A DNA stretch of 64,000 nt, from assembly GCA_945910005.1 (NCBI GenBank), contig CAMDTW010000642.1:1240001-1304000 (forward strand), in the 5' to 3' direction. The stretch is from Isoperla grammatica. Lineage: Eukaryota > Arthropoda > Insecta > Plecoptera > Perlodidae. The position numbers were made by a program, and so were the translations under genes. Below, piece by piece: positions 39,740 through 53,282 of the stretch; the first letter of the stretch is position 1, and each line of letters starts with the position of its first letter. Below the pieces are notes generated by a model. That model was not told the DNA's origin and made no database searches. It saw nothing but the letters and a program-made list of their open reading frames with translations.

Positions 39740-41990
39740 CTATGTAGTGGCTTCTATGTTACTGACTTAGCGCAGGGTTTATCAAGTACAGTCACCGTCA
39801 CAAGCAAGTAAACATGCGTTGTGCTGATACGTTGCATGTAGTGGCTTTCATGTCACTGACTTAGCGCAGGGTTTATCAAGTACAGTCACCGTCACAAGCA
39901 AGGAAACATGCATGGTCCTGATACGTTTCATGTAGTGGCTTCTATGTCACTGACTTAGCGCAGGGTTTATCAAGTACAGTCACCGTCACAATAGAGAAAA
40001 CATGCGTTTTCCTGATACGTTGCATGTAGTGGCTTCTATGTCACTGACTTAGCGCAGGGTTTATCAAGTACAGTCACCTTCACAAGTGAGGAAACATGAG
40101 TTGTCCTCATATTTTGCATGAAGTGGCTTTCATGTCACTGACTTAGCGCAGGGTTTATCAAGTACAGTCACCTTCACAAGCGAGGAAACATGCGTTGTTC
40201 TCATATGTTGCATGAAGTGGCTTTCATGTCACTGACTTAGCGCAGGGTTTATCAAGTACAGTCACCGTCACAAGCGAGGAAACATGCGTTGTCCTTATAC
40301 GTTGCATGTAGTGGCTTCTATGTCACTTACTTAGCCAGGGTTTATCAAGTACAGTCACCTTCACAAGCGAGGAAACATGCGTTGTTCTCATATGTTGCAT
40401 GAAGTGGCTTTCATGTCACTGACTTAGCGCAGGGTTTATCAAGTACAGTCACCGTCACAAGCGAGGAAACATGCGTTGTTCTCATATGTTGCATGAAGTG
40501 GCTTTCATGTCACTGACTTAGCGCAGGGTTTATCAAGTACAGTCACCGTCACAAGCAAGGAAACATGCGTTGTCCTGATATGTTGCATGTAGTAGCTTCT
40601 ATGTCACTGACTAAGCGCAGAGTTTATAAAGTACAGTCACCGTCACAAGCAAGGAAACATGCGTTGTCCTGATATGTTGCATGTAGTGGCTTCTATGTCA
40701 CTGACTTAGCGCAGGGTTTATCAAGTACAGTCACCGTCACACTAGAGAAAACATGCGTTGTCCTGATACGTTGCATGTAGTGGCTTTCATGTCACTGACT
40801 TAGCGCAGGGTTTATCAAGTTCAGTCACCGTCACAAGCGAGGAAACATGCGTTGTTCTGATATGTTGCATGTAGTGGCTTCTATTTCACTGACTTAGCCT
40901 AGGGTTTATCAAGTACAGTCACCGTCACAATAGAGGAAACATGCGACGTCCTGATACGTTCTATGTAGTGGCTTCTATGTAACTGACTTAGTGCAGGGTT
41001 TATCAAGTACAGTCACCGTCACAATAGAGGAAACATGCGTCGTCCTGATACGTTCTATGTAGTTGCTTCTATGTAACTGACTTAGCGCAGGGTTTATCAA
41101 GTACAGTCACCGTCACAAGCAAGTAAACATGCGTTGTGCTGATACGTTGCATGTAGTGGCTTTCATGTCACTGACTTAGCGCAGGGTTTATCAAGTACAG
41201 TCACCGTCACAAGCAAGGAAACATGCATTGTCCTGATACGTTTCATGTAGTGGCTTCTATGTCACTGACTTAGCGCAGGGTTTATCAAGTACAGTCACCG
41301 TCACAATAGAGGAAACATGCGTTTTCCTGATACGTTGCATGTAGTGGCTTCTATGTCACTGACTTAGCGCAGGGTTTATCAAGTACAGTCACCTTCACAA
41401 GTGAGGAAACATGAGTTGTCCTCATATTTTGCATGAAGTGGCTTTTATGTCACTGACTTAGCGCAGGGTTTATCAAGTACAGTCACCTTCACAAGCGAGG
41501 AAACATGCGTTGTTCTCATATGTTGCATGAAGTGGCTTTCATGTCACTGACTTAGCGCAGGGTTTATCAAGTACAGTCACCGTCACAAGCGAGGAAACAT
41601 GCGTTGTCCTCATACGTTGCATGTAGTGGCTTCTATGTCACTTACTTAGCCAGGGTTTATCAAGTACAGTCACCTTCACAAGCGAGGAAACATGCGTTGT
41701 TCTCATATGTTGCATGAAGCGGCTTTCATGTCACTGACTTAGCGCAGGGTTTATCAAGTACAGTCACCGTCACAAGCGAGGAAACATGCGTTGTTCTCAT
41801 ATGTTGCATGAAGTGGCTTTCATGTCACTGACTTAGCGCAGGGTTTATCAAGTACAGTCACCGTCACAAGCAAGGAAACATGCGTTGTCCTGATATGTTG
41901 CATGTAGTAGCTTCTATGTCACTGACTAAGCGCAGAGTTTATAAAGTACAGTCACCGTCACAAACAAGGAAACATGCGTTGTCCTGATAT
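39740..41990 (+). repeat. 1.31-kb segmental duplication in copy E
   Basis: GTGCTGAT (39821, 41136), CTTACTTAGCC (40326, 41641) and CAGAGTTTATAAAG (40618, 41933) all repeat exactly 1,315 bp apart, that is 14 monomers less 1 bp. Copy D has the same duplication; A, B and C do not. Confidence 0.87.
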
Positions 41991-44974
41991 GTTGCATGTA
42001 GTGGCCTTCATGTCACTGACTTAGCGCAAGGTTTATCAAGTACAGTCACCGTCACAAGCAAGGAAACATGCGTTGTCCTGATATGTTGCATGTAGTGGCT
42101 TCTATGTCAAGGACTAAGCGCAGGGTTTATCAAGTACAGTCACCGTCACAAGCGAGGAAACATGCGTTGTCCTCATATTTTGCATGTAGTGGCTTCTATG
42201 TCACTGACTTAGCGCAGGGTTTATCAAGTACAGTCACCTTCACAAGCGAGGAAACATGCGTTGTTCTCATATGTTGCATGAAGTGGCTTTCATGTCACTG
42301 ACTTAGCGCAGGGTTTATCAAGTACAGTCACCGTCACAAGCGAGGAAACATGCGTTGTTCTCATATGTTGCATGAAGTGGCTTTCATGTCACTGACTTAG
42401 CGCAGGGTTTATCAAGTACAGTCACCGTCACAAGCAAGGAAACATGCGTTGTCCTGATATGTTGCATGAAGTGGCTTCTATGTCACTGACTTTGCGCAGG
42501 GTTTATCAAGTACAGTCACCGTCACAAGCGAGGAAACATGCGTTACCCTCATATGTTGCATGTAGTGGCTTCTATGTCACTGACTTACCGCAGGGTTTAT
42601 CAAGTACAGTCACCTTCACAAGCGAGGAAACATGCGTTGTTCTCATATGTTGCATGAAGTGGCTTTCATGTCACTGACTTAGCGCAGGGTTTATCAAGTA
42701 CAGTCACCGTCACAAGCGAGGAAACATGCGTTGTTCTCATATGTTGCATGAAGTGGCTTTCATGTCACTGACAAGCGCAGGGTTTATCAAGTACAGTCAC
42801 CGTCACAAGCAAGGAAACATGCGTTGTCCTGATATGTTGCATGTTGTGGCTTCTATGTCACTGACTAAGCGAAGGGTTTATCAAGTACAGTCACCGTCAC
42901 AAGCAAGGAAACATGCGTTGTCCTGATATGTTGCATGTAGTCGCCTTCATGTCACTGACTTAGCGCAAGGTTTATCAAGTGAAGTCACCGTCACAAGCAA
43001 GGAAACATGCGTTGTCCTGATATGTTGCATGTAGTGGCTTCTAAGTCACTGACTTAGCGCAGAGTTTATCAAGTACAGTCACCGTCACAAGCAAGGAAAC
43101 ATGCGTTGTCCTCATACGTTGCATGTAGTGGCTTCTATGTCACTGACTTAGCGCAAGGTTTATCAAGTACACCGTCACAAGCAAGGAAACATGCGTTGTC
43201 CTGATATATTGCATATAGTGGCTTCTATGTCACTGACTTAGCGCAGGGTTTATCAAGTACAGTCACCGTCACAATAGAGAAAACATGCGTTGTCCTCATA
43301 CGTTGCATGTAGTGGCTTCTATGTCACTGACTTAGCTCAGGGTTTATCAAGTACAGTCACTGTCACAAGCGAGGAAACATGCGTTGTTCTGATATGTTGC
43401 ATGTAGTAGCTTTCATGTCACTGACTTAGCGCAGGGTTTATCAAGTACAGTCACCGTCACAAGCAAGGAAACATGCGTTGTCCTGATACGTTGCATGTAG
43501 TGGCTTCTATGTCACTGACTTAGCGCAGGGTTTATCGAGTACAGTCACCGTCACAAGCAAGAAAACATGCGTTGTCCTGATACGTTGCATGTAGTGGCTT
43601 CTATGTCACTGACTTAGCGCAGGGTTTATCGAGTACAGTCACCGTCACAAGCGAGGAAACATACGTTGTCCTGATACGTTGCATGTAGTGGCTTCTATAT
43701 CACTGACTTAGCGCAGGGTTTATCGAGTACAGTCACCGTCACAAGCAAGGAAACATGCGTTGTCCTGATACGTTGCATGTTGTAGCTTTTATGTCACTGA
43801 CATAGCGCAGGGTTTATCAAGTACAGTTACCGTCACAATAGAGGAAACATGCGTTGTCCTCATATACTGCATGAAGTGGCTTCTATGTCACTGACTAAGC
43901 GCAGGGTTTATCAAGTCCAGTCACCGTCACAAGCAAGGAAACATGCGTTGTCCTGATATGTTGCATGTAGTGGCTTCTATGTCACTGAATAGAACAGGGT
44001 TTATCAAGTACAGTCACCGTCACAAGCAAGGAAACATGCGTTGTCCTGATATGTTGCATGTAGTGGCTTCTATGTCACTGACTTAGCGCAGGGTTTATTA
44101 AGTACAATCACCGTCACAAGCAAGGAAACATGCGTTGTCCTGATATGTTGCATGAAGTTGCTTTAATGTAACTGACTTAGCGCAGGGTTTATCAAGAAGA
44201 GTCACCGTCACAAGCAATGAAACATGCGTTGTCCTCATACGTTGCATGTAGTGGCTTCTATGTCACTGACTTAGCGCAGGGTTTATCAAGTACAGTTACC
44301 GTCACAAGCAAGGAAACATGCGTTGTCCTGATACGTTGCATGTAGTGGCCTTCATGTCACTGACTTAGGGCAGGGTTTATCAAGTACAGTCACCGTCACA
44401 AGCAAGGAAACATGCGTTGTCCTCATATGTTGCATGTAGTTGCTTCTATGTCACTGACTTAGCGCAGGGTTTATCAAGTACAGTCACCGTCACAAGCAAG
44501 GAAACATGCGTTGTACTTATATGTTGCATGTAGTAGCTTCTATGTCACTGACTTAGCGCAAGAATTATCAAGTACAGTCACCGTCACAAGCGAGGAAACC
44601 TGCGTTGTCCTGATACGTTGCATATAGTGGCTTTCATGTCACTGACTTAGCGCAGGGTTTATCAAGTACAGTCAACGTCACAAGCAAGGAAACATGCGTT
44701 GTCCTGATATGTTCATGTAGTGGCTTTTAAGTCACTGACTTAGCGCAGGGTTTATCAAGTACAGTCACCGTCACAAGCAAGGAAACATGCGTTGTCCTCA
44801 TACGTTGCATGTAGTGGCTTCTATGTCACTGACTTAGCGCAAGGTTTATCAAGTACAGTCACCGTCACAAGCAAGGAAACATGCGTTGTCCTCATACGTT
44901 GCTTGTAGTGGCTTTCATGTCACTGACTTAGCGCAGGTTTTATCAAGTACAGTCACCGTCACAAGCAAGGAAAC

Positions 44975-45042
44975 ATGCGTTGTCCTCATACGTTGCATGT
45001 AGTGGCTTCTATGTCACCAGTCACCGTCACAAGCAAGGAAAC
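44975..45042 (+). repeat. 68-bp truncated monomer in copy E
   Basis: Consensus positions 44-69 (26 bp) are missing, joining ATGTCAC directly to CAGTCACC. The next monomer carries the GCGTGTTCC variant. In copies A and D the corresponding monomer (near 6260 and 35220) is full length, so the deletion is derived and shared only with copy F. Confidence 0.92.
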
Positions 45043-47955
45043 ATGCGTGTTCCTGATACGTTGCAAGTAGTGGCTTCTATGTCACTGACTTAGCGCAGGG
45101 TTTATCAAGTACAGTCACCGTCACATGCAAGGAAACATGCGTTGTCCTGATATGTTGCATGTAGTGGCTTCTATGTCACTGACTTAGCGCAGGGTTTATC
45201 AAGTACGGTCACCGTCACAAGCAAGGAAACATGCGTTGTCCTCATACGTTGCATGTAGTGGCTTCTATGTCACTGACTTAGCGCAGGGTTTATCAAGTAC
45301 AGTCACCGTCACAAGCGATGAAACATGCGTTGTCCTGATATGTTGCATGTAGTGGCTTTCATGTCACTGACTTTGCGCAGGGTTTATCAAGTACAGTCAC
45401 TTTCACAAGCAAGGAAACATGCGTTGTCCTCATACGTTGCATGTAGTGGCTTCTCTGTCACTGACTTAGCGCAGGGTTTATCAAGTACAGTCACCGTCAC
45501 AAGCAAGGAAACATGCGTTGTCCTAATATGTTGCATGTAGTGGCATCTATGTCACTGACTTAGCGAAGGGTTTATCAAGTACAGTCACCGTCGCAAGCAA
45601 GGAAACATGCGTTGTCCTGATATGTTGCATGTAGTGGCTTCTATGTCATTGACTTAGCGCAGGGTTTATCAAGTACAGTTACCGTCACAAGCGAGGAAAC
45701 ATGCGTTGTCCTCATACGTTGCATGTAGTGGCTTCTGTGTCACTGACTTAGCGCAGGGTTTATCAAGTACAGTCACCGTCACAAGCGAGGAAACATGCGT
45801 TGTCCTGATATGTTGCATGAAGTTGCTTCTATGTCACTGACTAAGCGCAGGGTTTATCAAGTACAGTCCCCGTCACAAGCGAGGAAACATGCGTTGTCCT
45901 CATTCGTTGCATTTAGTGGCTTCTATGTCACTGACTTAGCGCAGGGTTTATCAAGTACAGTCACCGTCACAAGCGAGAAAACATGCGTTATCCTGATACG
46001 TTGCATGTAGTGGCTTCTATGTCACTGACTTAGCGCAGGGTTTATCAAGTACAGTCACCTTCACAAGCGAGGAAACATGCGTTGTTCTCATATGTTGCAT
46101 GAAGTGGCTTTCATGTCACTGACTTAGCGCAGGGTTTATCAAGTACAGTCACCGTCACAAGCGAAGAAACATGCGTTGTTCTCATATGTTGCATGAAGTG
46201 GCTTTCATGTCACTGACTTAGCGCAGGGTTTTTAAGTACAGTCACCGTCACAAGCAAGGAAACATGCGTTGTCCTGATATGTTGCATGTAGTAGCTTCTA
46301 TGTCACTGACTAAGCGCAGGGTTTATCAAGTACAGTCACTGTCACAAGCAAGGAAACATGCGTTGTCCTGAAATGTTGCATGTAGTGGCCTTCATGTCAC
46401 TGACTTAGCGCAAGGTTTATCAAGTACAGTCACCGTCACAAGCAAGGAAACATGCGTTGTCCTGATATGTTGCATGTAGTGGCTTCTATGTCACTTACTT
46501 AGCGCAGGGTTTATCAAGTACAGTCACCGTCACAAGCAAGGAAACATGCGTTGTCCTCATACGTCGCATGTAGTGGCTTCTATGTCACTGACTAAGCGCA
46601 GGGTTTATCAAGTACAGTCACCGTCACAAGCAAGGAAACATGCGTTGTCCTCATACGTTGCATGTAGTGGCTTCTATGTCACTGACATAGCGCAGGGTTT
46701 ATCAAGTACAGTCACCGTCACAAGCAAGGAAACATGCGTTGTCCTGATATGTTGCATGTAGTGGCTTCTATGTCACAGACTTAGCGCAGGGTTTATCAAG
46801 TACAGTCACCGTCACAAGCGAGGAAACATGCGTTGTCCTCATATGTTTCATGTAGTGGCTTCTATGACACTGACTTAGCGCAGGGTTTATCAAGTACAGT
46901 CACCTTAACAAGCGAGGAAACATGCGTTGTTCTCATATGTTGCATGAAGTGGCTTTCATGTCACTGACTTAGCGCAGGGTTTATCAAGTACAGTCACCGT
47001 CACAAGCGAGGAAACATGCGTTGTTCTCATATGTTGCATGAAGTGGCTTTCATGTCACTGACTCAGCGCAGGGTTTATCAAGTACAGTCACCGTCACAAG
47101 CAACGAAACATGCGTTGTCCTGATATGTTGCATGAAGTGGCTTCTATGTCACTGACTAAGCGCAGGGTTTATCAAGTACAGTCACCGTCACAAGCGAGGA
47201 AACATGCGTTGTCCTCATATGTTGCATGTTGTGGCTTCTATGTCACTGACTTAGCGCAGGGTTTATCAAGTACAGTCACCGTCACAAGCAAGGAAACATG
47301 CGTTGTCCTCATACGTTGCATGTAGTGGCTTCTATGTCACTGACTTAGCGAAAGGTTTATCAAGTACAGTCACCGTCACAAGCAAGGAAACATGCGTTGT
47401 CCTCATACGTTGCATGTAGTGGCTTTCATGTCACTGACTTAGCGCAGGGTTTATCAAGTACAGTCACCGTCACAAGCAAGAAAACAAGCGTTGTCCTCAT
47501 ACGTTGCATGTAGTGGCTTCTATGTCACTGATTTGGCGCAGGGTTTATCAAGTACAGTCACCGTCACAAGCAAGGAAACATGCGTTGTCCTGATACGTTG
47601 CATGTAGTGGCTTCTATGTCACTGACTTAGCGTTAAGTTTATCAAGTACAGTCACCGTCACAAGCAAGGAAACATGCGTTGTCCTCATACGTTGCATGTA
47701 GTGGCTTTTATGTCACTGACTTAGCGCAGGGTTTATCAAGTACAGTCACCGTAACAAGCAAGGAAACATGCGTTGTCCTCATACGTTGCATGTAGTTGCC
47801 TTCATGTCACTTACTTAGCGCAGGGTTAATCAATTACAGTCACCGTTACAATAAAGAAAACATGCGTTGTCCTAATACGTTGCATGTAGTGGCTTTCATG
47901 TCACTGACTTAGCGCAGGGTTTATCAAGTACAGGCACCGTCACAAGCGAGGAAAC

Positions 47956-48048
47956 ATGCGTTGTTCTGATATGTTGCATATAGTGGCTTCTATTCACTGA
48001 CTTAGCCCAGGGTTTATCAAGTACAGTCACCGTCACAATAGACAAAAC
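47956..48048 (+). repeat. Remnant alpha monomer in copy F
   Basis: This is a 93-bp monomer with the GTTCTGATATG, TTCTATT and GCCC combination diagnostic of alpha blocks, followed by AATAGACA. One T is lost in the TTCTATTT word. It stands alone where copies A-D have an alpha block of several hundred base pairs. The same remnant occurs 8,428 bp later at 56384. Confidence 0.75.
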
Positions 48049-48899
48049 ATGCGTTGTCCTGATACGTTGCATGTAGTAGCTTCTATGTCACTGACTTGGC
48101 GCAGGGTTTATCAAGTACAGTCACCGTCACAAGCAAGTAAACATGCGTTGTGCTGATACGTTGCATGTAATGGCTTTCATGTCACTGACTTAGCGCAGGG
48201 TTTATCAAGTACAGTCACCGTCACAAGCAAGGAAACATGCGTTGTCCTGATACGTTGCATGTAGTGGCTTCTATGTCACTGACTTGGCGCAGGGTTTATC
48301 AAGTACAGTCACCGTCACATTAGAGAAAACATGCGTTGTCCTGATACGTTGCATGTAGTGCCTTCTATGTCACTGACTTAGCGCAGGGTTTATCAAGTAC
48401 AGTCACCGTTACAAGCAAGGAAACATGCGTTGTCCTCATACGTTGCATGTAGTGGCTTCAATGTCACTGACTTAGCGCAGGGTTTATCAAGTACAGTCAC
48501 CGTCACAAGCAAGGAAACGTGAGTTGTCCTAAAATGTTGCATGTAGTGGCTTCTATGTCACTGACTTAGCGCAGAGTTTATCAAGTACAGTCACCGTCAC
48601 AAGCAAGGAAACATGCGTTGTCCTGATATGTTGCATGTAGTGGCTTTCATGTCACTGACTTAGCGCAGGGTTTATCAAGTACAGTCACCGTCACAAGCAA
48701 GGAAACATGCGTTGTTCTGATACGTTGCATGTAGGGGCTTCTACGTCACTGACTTAGCGCAGGGTTTATCAAGTACAGTCACCGTCACAAGCAAGGAAAC
48801 ATGCGTTGTCCTCATACGTTGCATGTAGTGGCTTCTATGTCACTGACTTAGCGCAGGGTTTATCAAGTACAGTCACCGTCACAAGCGAGGAAACATGCG

Positions 48900-50380
48900 T
48901 TGTCCTGATACGTTGCATGTAGTGGCTTCTATGTAACTGACTTAGCGCAGGTTTTATCAAGTACAGTCACCGTCACTAGCGAGGAAACATTCGTTGTCCT
49001 GATATGTTGCATTAAGTGGTTTATATGTCACTGACTTAGCGCAGGGTTTTTCAAGTACAGTCAACGTCACAAGCGAGAAAACATGCGTTGTCCTGATACG
49101 TTGCATGTAGTGGCTTTCATGTCACTGACTTAGCGCAGGGTTGATCAAGTACAGTCACCGTCACAAGCGACGAAACATGCGTTGTCGTCATATGTTGCAT
49201 GTAGTGGCTTTCATGTCACTGACTTAGCGCAGGGTTTATCAAGTTCAGTCACCGTCACAACCAAGGAAACATGCGTTGTCCTGACACGTTGCATGTAGTG
49301 GCTTCTATAACACTGACTTAGCGCAGGGTTTATCAAGTACAGTCACCGTCACAAGCGAGGAAACATGCGTTGTCCTCATACGTTGCAAGTAGTGGCCTTC
49401 ATGTCACTGACTTAGGGCAGGGTTTATCAAGTACAGTCACCGTCACAAGCGAGGAAACCTGCGTTGTCCTGATACGTTGCATATAGTGGCTTTTATGTCA
49501 CTGACTTATTGCAGGGTTTATCAAGTACAGTCACCGTCACAAGCAAGGAAACATGCGTTGTCCTGATATGTTCATGTAGTGGCTTTTAAGTCACTGACTT
49601 AGCGCAGGGTTTATCAAGTACAGTCACCGTCACAAGCAAGGAAACATGCGTTGTCCACATACGTTGCATGTAGTGGCTTCGATGTCACTGAATTAGCGCA
49701 AGGTTTATCAAGTACAGTCACCGTCACAAGCAAGGAAACATGCGTTGTCCTCATACGTTGCATGTAGTGGCTTTCATGTCACTGACTTAGCGCAGGGTTT
49801 ATCAAGTACAGTCACCGTCACAAGCGAGGAAACATGCGTTGTCCTGATACGTTGCATGTAGTGGCTTCTATGTCACTGACTTAGCGCAGGTTTTATCAAG
49901 TACAGTCACCGTCACATGCGAGGAAACATTCGTTGTCCTGATATGTTTCATTAAGTAGCTTATATGTCACTGACTTAGCGCAGGGTTTATCAAGTACAGT
50001 CAACGTCACAAGCGAGAAAACATGCGTTGTCCTGATACGTTGCATGTAGTGGCTTTCATGTCACTGACTTAGCGCAGGGTTTATCAAGTACAGTCACCGT
50101 CACAAGCGACGAAACATGCGTTGTCGTCATATGTTGCATGTAGTGACTTCATGTCACTGACTTAGCGCAGGGTTTATCAAGTCAGTCACCGTCACAACCA
50201 AGGAAACATGCGTTGTCCTGACACGTTGCATGTAGTGGCTTCTATAACACTGACTTAGCGCAGGGTTTATCAAGTACAGTCACCGTCACAAGCGAGGAAA
50301 CATGCGTTGTCCTCATACGTTGCAAGTAGTGGACTTCATGTCACTGACTTAGGGCAGGGTTTATCAAGTACAGTCACCGT
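48900..50380 (+). repeat. 939-bp segmental duplication in copy F
   Basis: A group of monomers is present twice 939 bp apart (10 monomers less 1 bp): CATTCGTTG at 48988 and 49927, and GTCGTCA at 49184 and 50123. CAACCAAGG, CTGACACG, TATAACAC, GCAAGTAG and TTAGGGCAG follow in both. The second unit has a 2-bp loss (CAAGTCAGTC near 50182). Confidence 0.85.
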
Positions 50381-53214
50381 CACAAGCAAGGAAACATGCG
50401 TTGTCCTCATATGTTGCATGTAGTTGCTTCTATGTCACTGACTTAGCGCAGGGTTTATCAAGTACAGTCACCGTCACAAGCAAGGAAACATGCGTTGTCC
50501 TGATATGTTGCATGTAGTGGCTTCTATGTCACTGACTTAGCGCAGGGTTTATTAAGTACAGTCACCGTCACAAGCAAGGAAACATGAGTTGTCCTGATAT
50601 GTTGCATTTAGTGGCTTCTATGTCACTGACTTAGCGCAAGAATTATCAAGTTCAGTCACCGTCACAAGCGAGGAAACCTGCGTTGTCCTGATACGTTGCA
50701 TATAGTGGCTTTTATGTCACTGACTTAGCGCAGGGTTTTGTCAAGTACAGTCACCGTCACAAGCAAGGAAACATGCGTTGTCCTGATATGTTTATGTAGT
50801 GGCTTTTAAGTCACTGACTAAGCGCAGGGTTTATCAAGTACACCCACCGTCACAAGCAAGGAAACATGCGTTGTCCACATACGTTGCATGTAGTGGCTTC
50901 TATGTCACTGAATAAGCGCAAGGTTTATCAAGTACAGTCACCGTCACAAGCAAGGAAACATGCGTTGTCCTCAAACGTTGCATGTAGTGGCTTTCATGTC
51001 ACTGACTTAGCGCAGGGTTTATCAAGTACAGTCACCGTCACAAGCAAGGAAACATGCGTTGTCCTCATACGTTGCATGTATTGGCTTCTATGTCACTGAT
51101 TTAGCGCAGGGTTTATCAAGTACAGTCACCGTCACAAGCAAGGAAACACGCGTGTTCCTGATACGTTGCATGAAGTGGCTTCTATGTCACTGACTTAGCG
51201 CAGGGTTTATCAAGTACAGTCACCGTCACAAGCAAGGAAACATGCGTTGTCCTGATATGTTGCATGTAGTGGCTTCTATGTCACTGACTTAGCGCAGGGT
51301 TTTTAAAGTACAGTCACCGTCACACGCGAGGAAACATGCGTTGTCCTCATATGTTGCATGTAGTGGCTTCTATGTCACTGACTAAGCGCAGGGTTTATCA
51401 AGTACAGTCACCGTCACAAGCAAGGAAACATGCGTTGTCCTCATACGTTGCATGTAGTGGCTTCTATGTCACTGACTTAGCGCAGGGTTTATCAAGTACA
51501 GTCACCGTCACAAGCGATGAAACATGCGTTGTCCTGATATGTTGCATGTAGTGGCTTTCATGTCACTGACTTAGCGCAGGGTTTATCAAGTACAGTCACC
51601 TTCACATGCAAGGAAACATGCGTTGTCCTCATACGTTGCAGGTAGTGGCTTCTATGTCACTGACTTAGCGCAGGGTTTATCAAGTACAGTCACCGTCACA
51701 AGCAAGGAAACATGCGTTGTCCTTATATGTTGCATGTAGTGGCTTCTATGTCACTGACTTAGCGCAGGGTTTATCAAGTACAGTCACCGTCGCAAGCAAG
51801 GAAACATGCGTTGTCCTGATATGTTGCATGTAGTGGCTTCTATGTCATTGACTTAGCGCAGGGTTTATCAAGTACAGTCACCGTCACAAGCGAGGAAACA
51901 TGCGTTGTCCTCATACGTTGCATGTAGTGGCTTCTGTGTCACTGACTTAGCGCAGGGTTTATCAAGTACAGTCACCGTCACAAGCGAGGAAACATGCGTT
52001 GTCCTGATATGTTGCATGAAGTTGCTTCTATGTCACTGACTTAGCGCAGGGTTTATCAAGTACAGTCCCCGTCACAAGCGAGGAAACATGCGTTGTCCTC
52101 ATTCGTTGCATTAAGTGGCTTCTATGTCACTGACTTAGCGCAGGGTTTATCAAGTACAGTCACCGTCACAAGCGAGGAAACATGCGTTATCCTGATACGT
52201 TGCATGTAGTGGCTTCTATGTCACTGACTTAGCGCAGGGTTTATCAAGTACAGTCACCGTCACAATAGAGGAAACATGCGTTGTCCTGATATGTTGCATG
52301 AAGTGGCTTCTATGTCACTGACTAAGCGCAGGGTTTATCAAGTCCAGTCACCGTCACAAGCAAGGAAACATGCGTTGTCCTGATATGTTGCATGTAGTGG
52401 CTTCTATGTCACTGACTTAGCGCAGGGTTTATCAAGAAGAGTCACCGTCACAAGCAATAAAACATGCGTTGTCCTCATACGTTGCATGTAGTGGCTTCTA
52501 TGTCACTGACTTAGCGCAGGGTTTATCAAGTACAGTTACCGTCACAAGCAAGGAAATATGCGTTGTCCTGATACGTTGCATGTAGTGGCCTTCATGTCAC
52601 TGACTTAGGACAGGGTTTATCAAGTACAGTCACCGTCACAAGCAAGGAAACATGCGTTGTCCTCATATGTTGCATGTAGTTGCTTCTATGTCACTGACTT
52701 AGCGCAGGGTTTATCAAGTACAGTCACCGTCACAAGCAAGGAAACATGCGTTGTACTTATATGTTGCATGTAGTAGCTTCTATGTCACTGACTTAGCGCA
52801 AGAATTATCAAGTACAGTCACCGTCACAAGCGAGGAAACCTGCGTTGTCCTGATATGTTGCATATAGTGGCTTTCATGTCACTGACTTAGCGCAGGGTTT
52901 ATCAAGTACAGTCACCGTCACAAGCAAGGAAACATGCGTTGTCCTGATATGTTCATGTAGTGGCTTTTAAGTCACTGACTTAGCGCAGGGTTTATCAAGT
53001 ACAGTCACCGTCACAAGCAAGGAAACATGCGTTGTCCTCATACGTTGCATGTAGTGGCTTCTATGTCACTGACTTAGCGCAAGGTTTATCAAGTACAGTC
53101 ACCGTCACAAGCAAGGAAACATGCGTTGTCCTCATACGTTGCATATAGTGGCTTTCATGTCACTGACTTAGCGCAGGTTTTATCAAGTACAGTCACCGTC
53201 ACAAGAAAGGAAAC

Positions 53215-53282
53215 ATGCGTTGTCCTCATACGTTGCATGTAGTGGCTTCTATGTCACCAGTCACCGTCACAAGCAAGGAAAC
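53215..53282 (+). repeat. 68-bp truncated monomer in copy F
   Basis: Same 26-bp deletion as at 44975, 8,240 bp away. The offset is 8,334 bp less one monomer, because copy E lacks one further monomer just to the right. Confidence 0.92.

Larger units (their letters stand above)
38780..47699 (+). repeat. HOR copy E (about 8.9 kb)
   Basis: It starts at the last regular phase marker. Landmarks: alpha block about 39130-39735; GTGCTGAT at 39821 and 41136 (1,315-bp duplication, as in D); full-length TAGTGCAGGG monomer near 40988; GACAAGCGC near 42772; 4-bp deletion at 43164; GAATTATC near 44570; 68-bp truncated monomer 44975-45042; ATTCG near 45901; GATTTGG 47530; and GCGTTAAG near 47632. It ends without an alpha block or phase marker. 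The right boundary is my choice, the point from which copies F and G correspond at 8,428 bp. One monomer (CACGCGAG type) is missing near 45190 compared with copy F. Confidence 0.82.
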
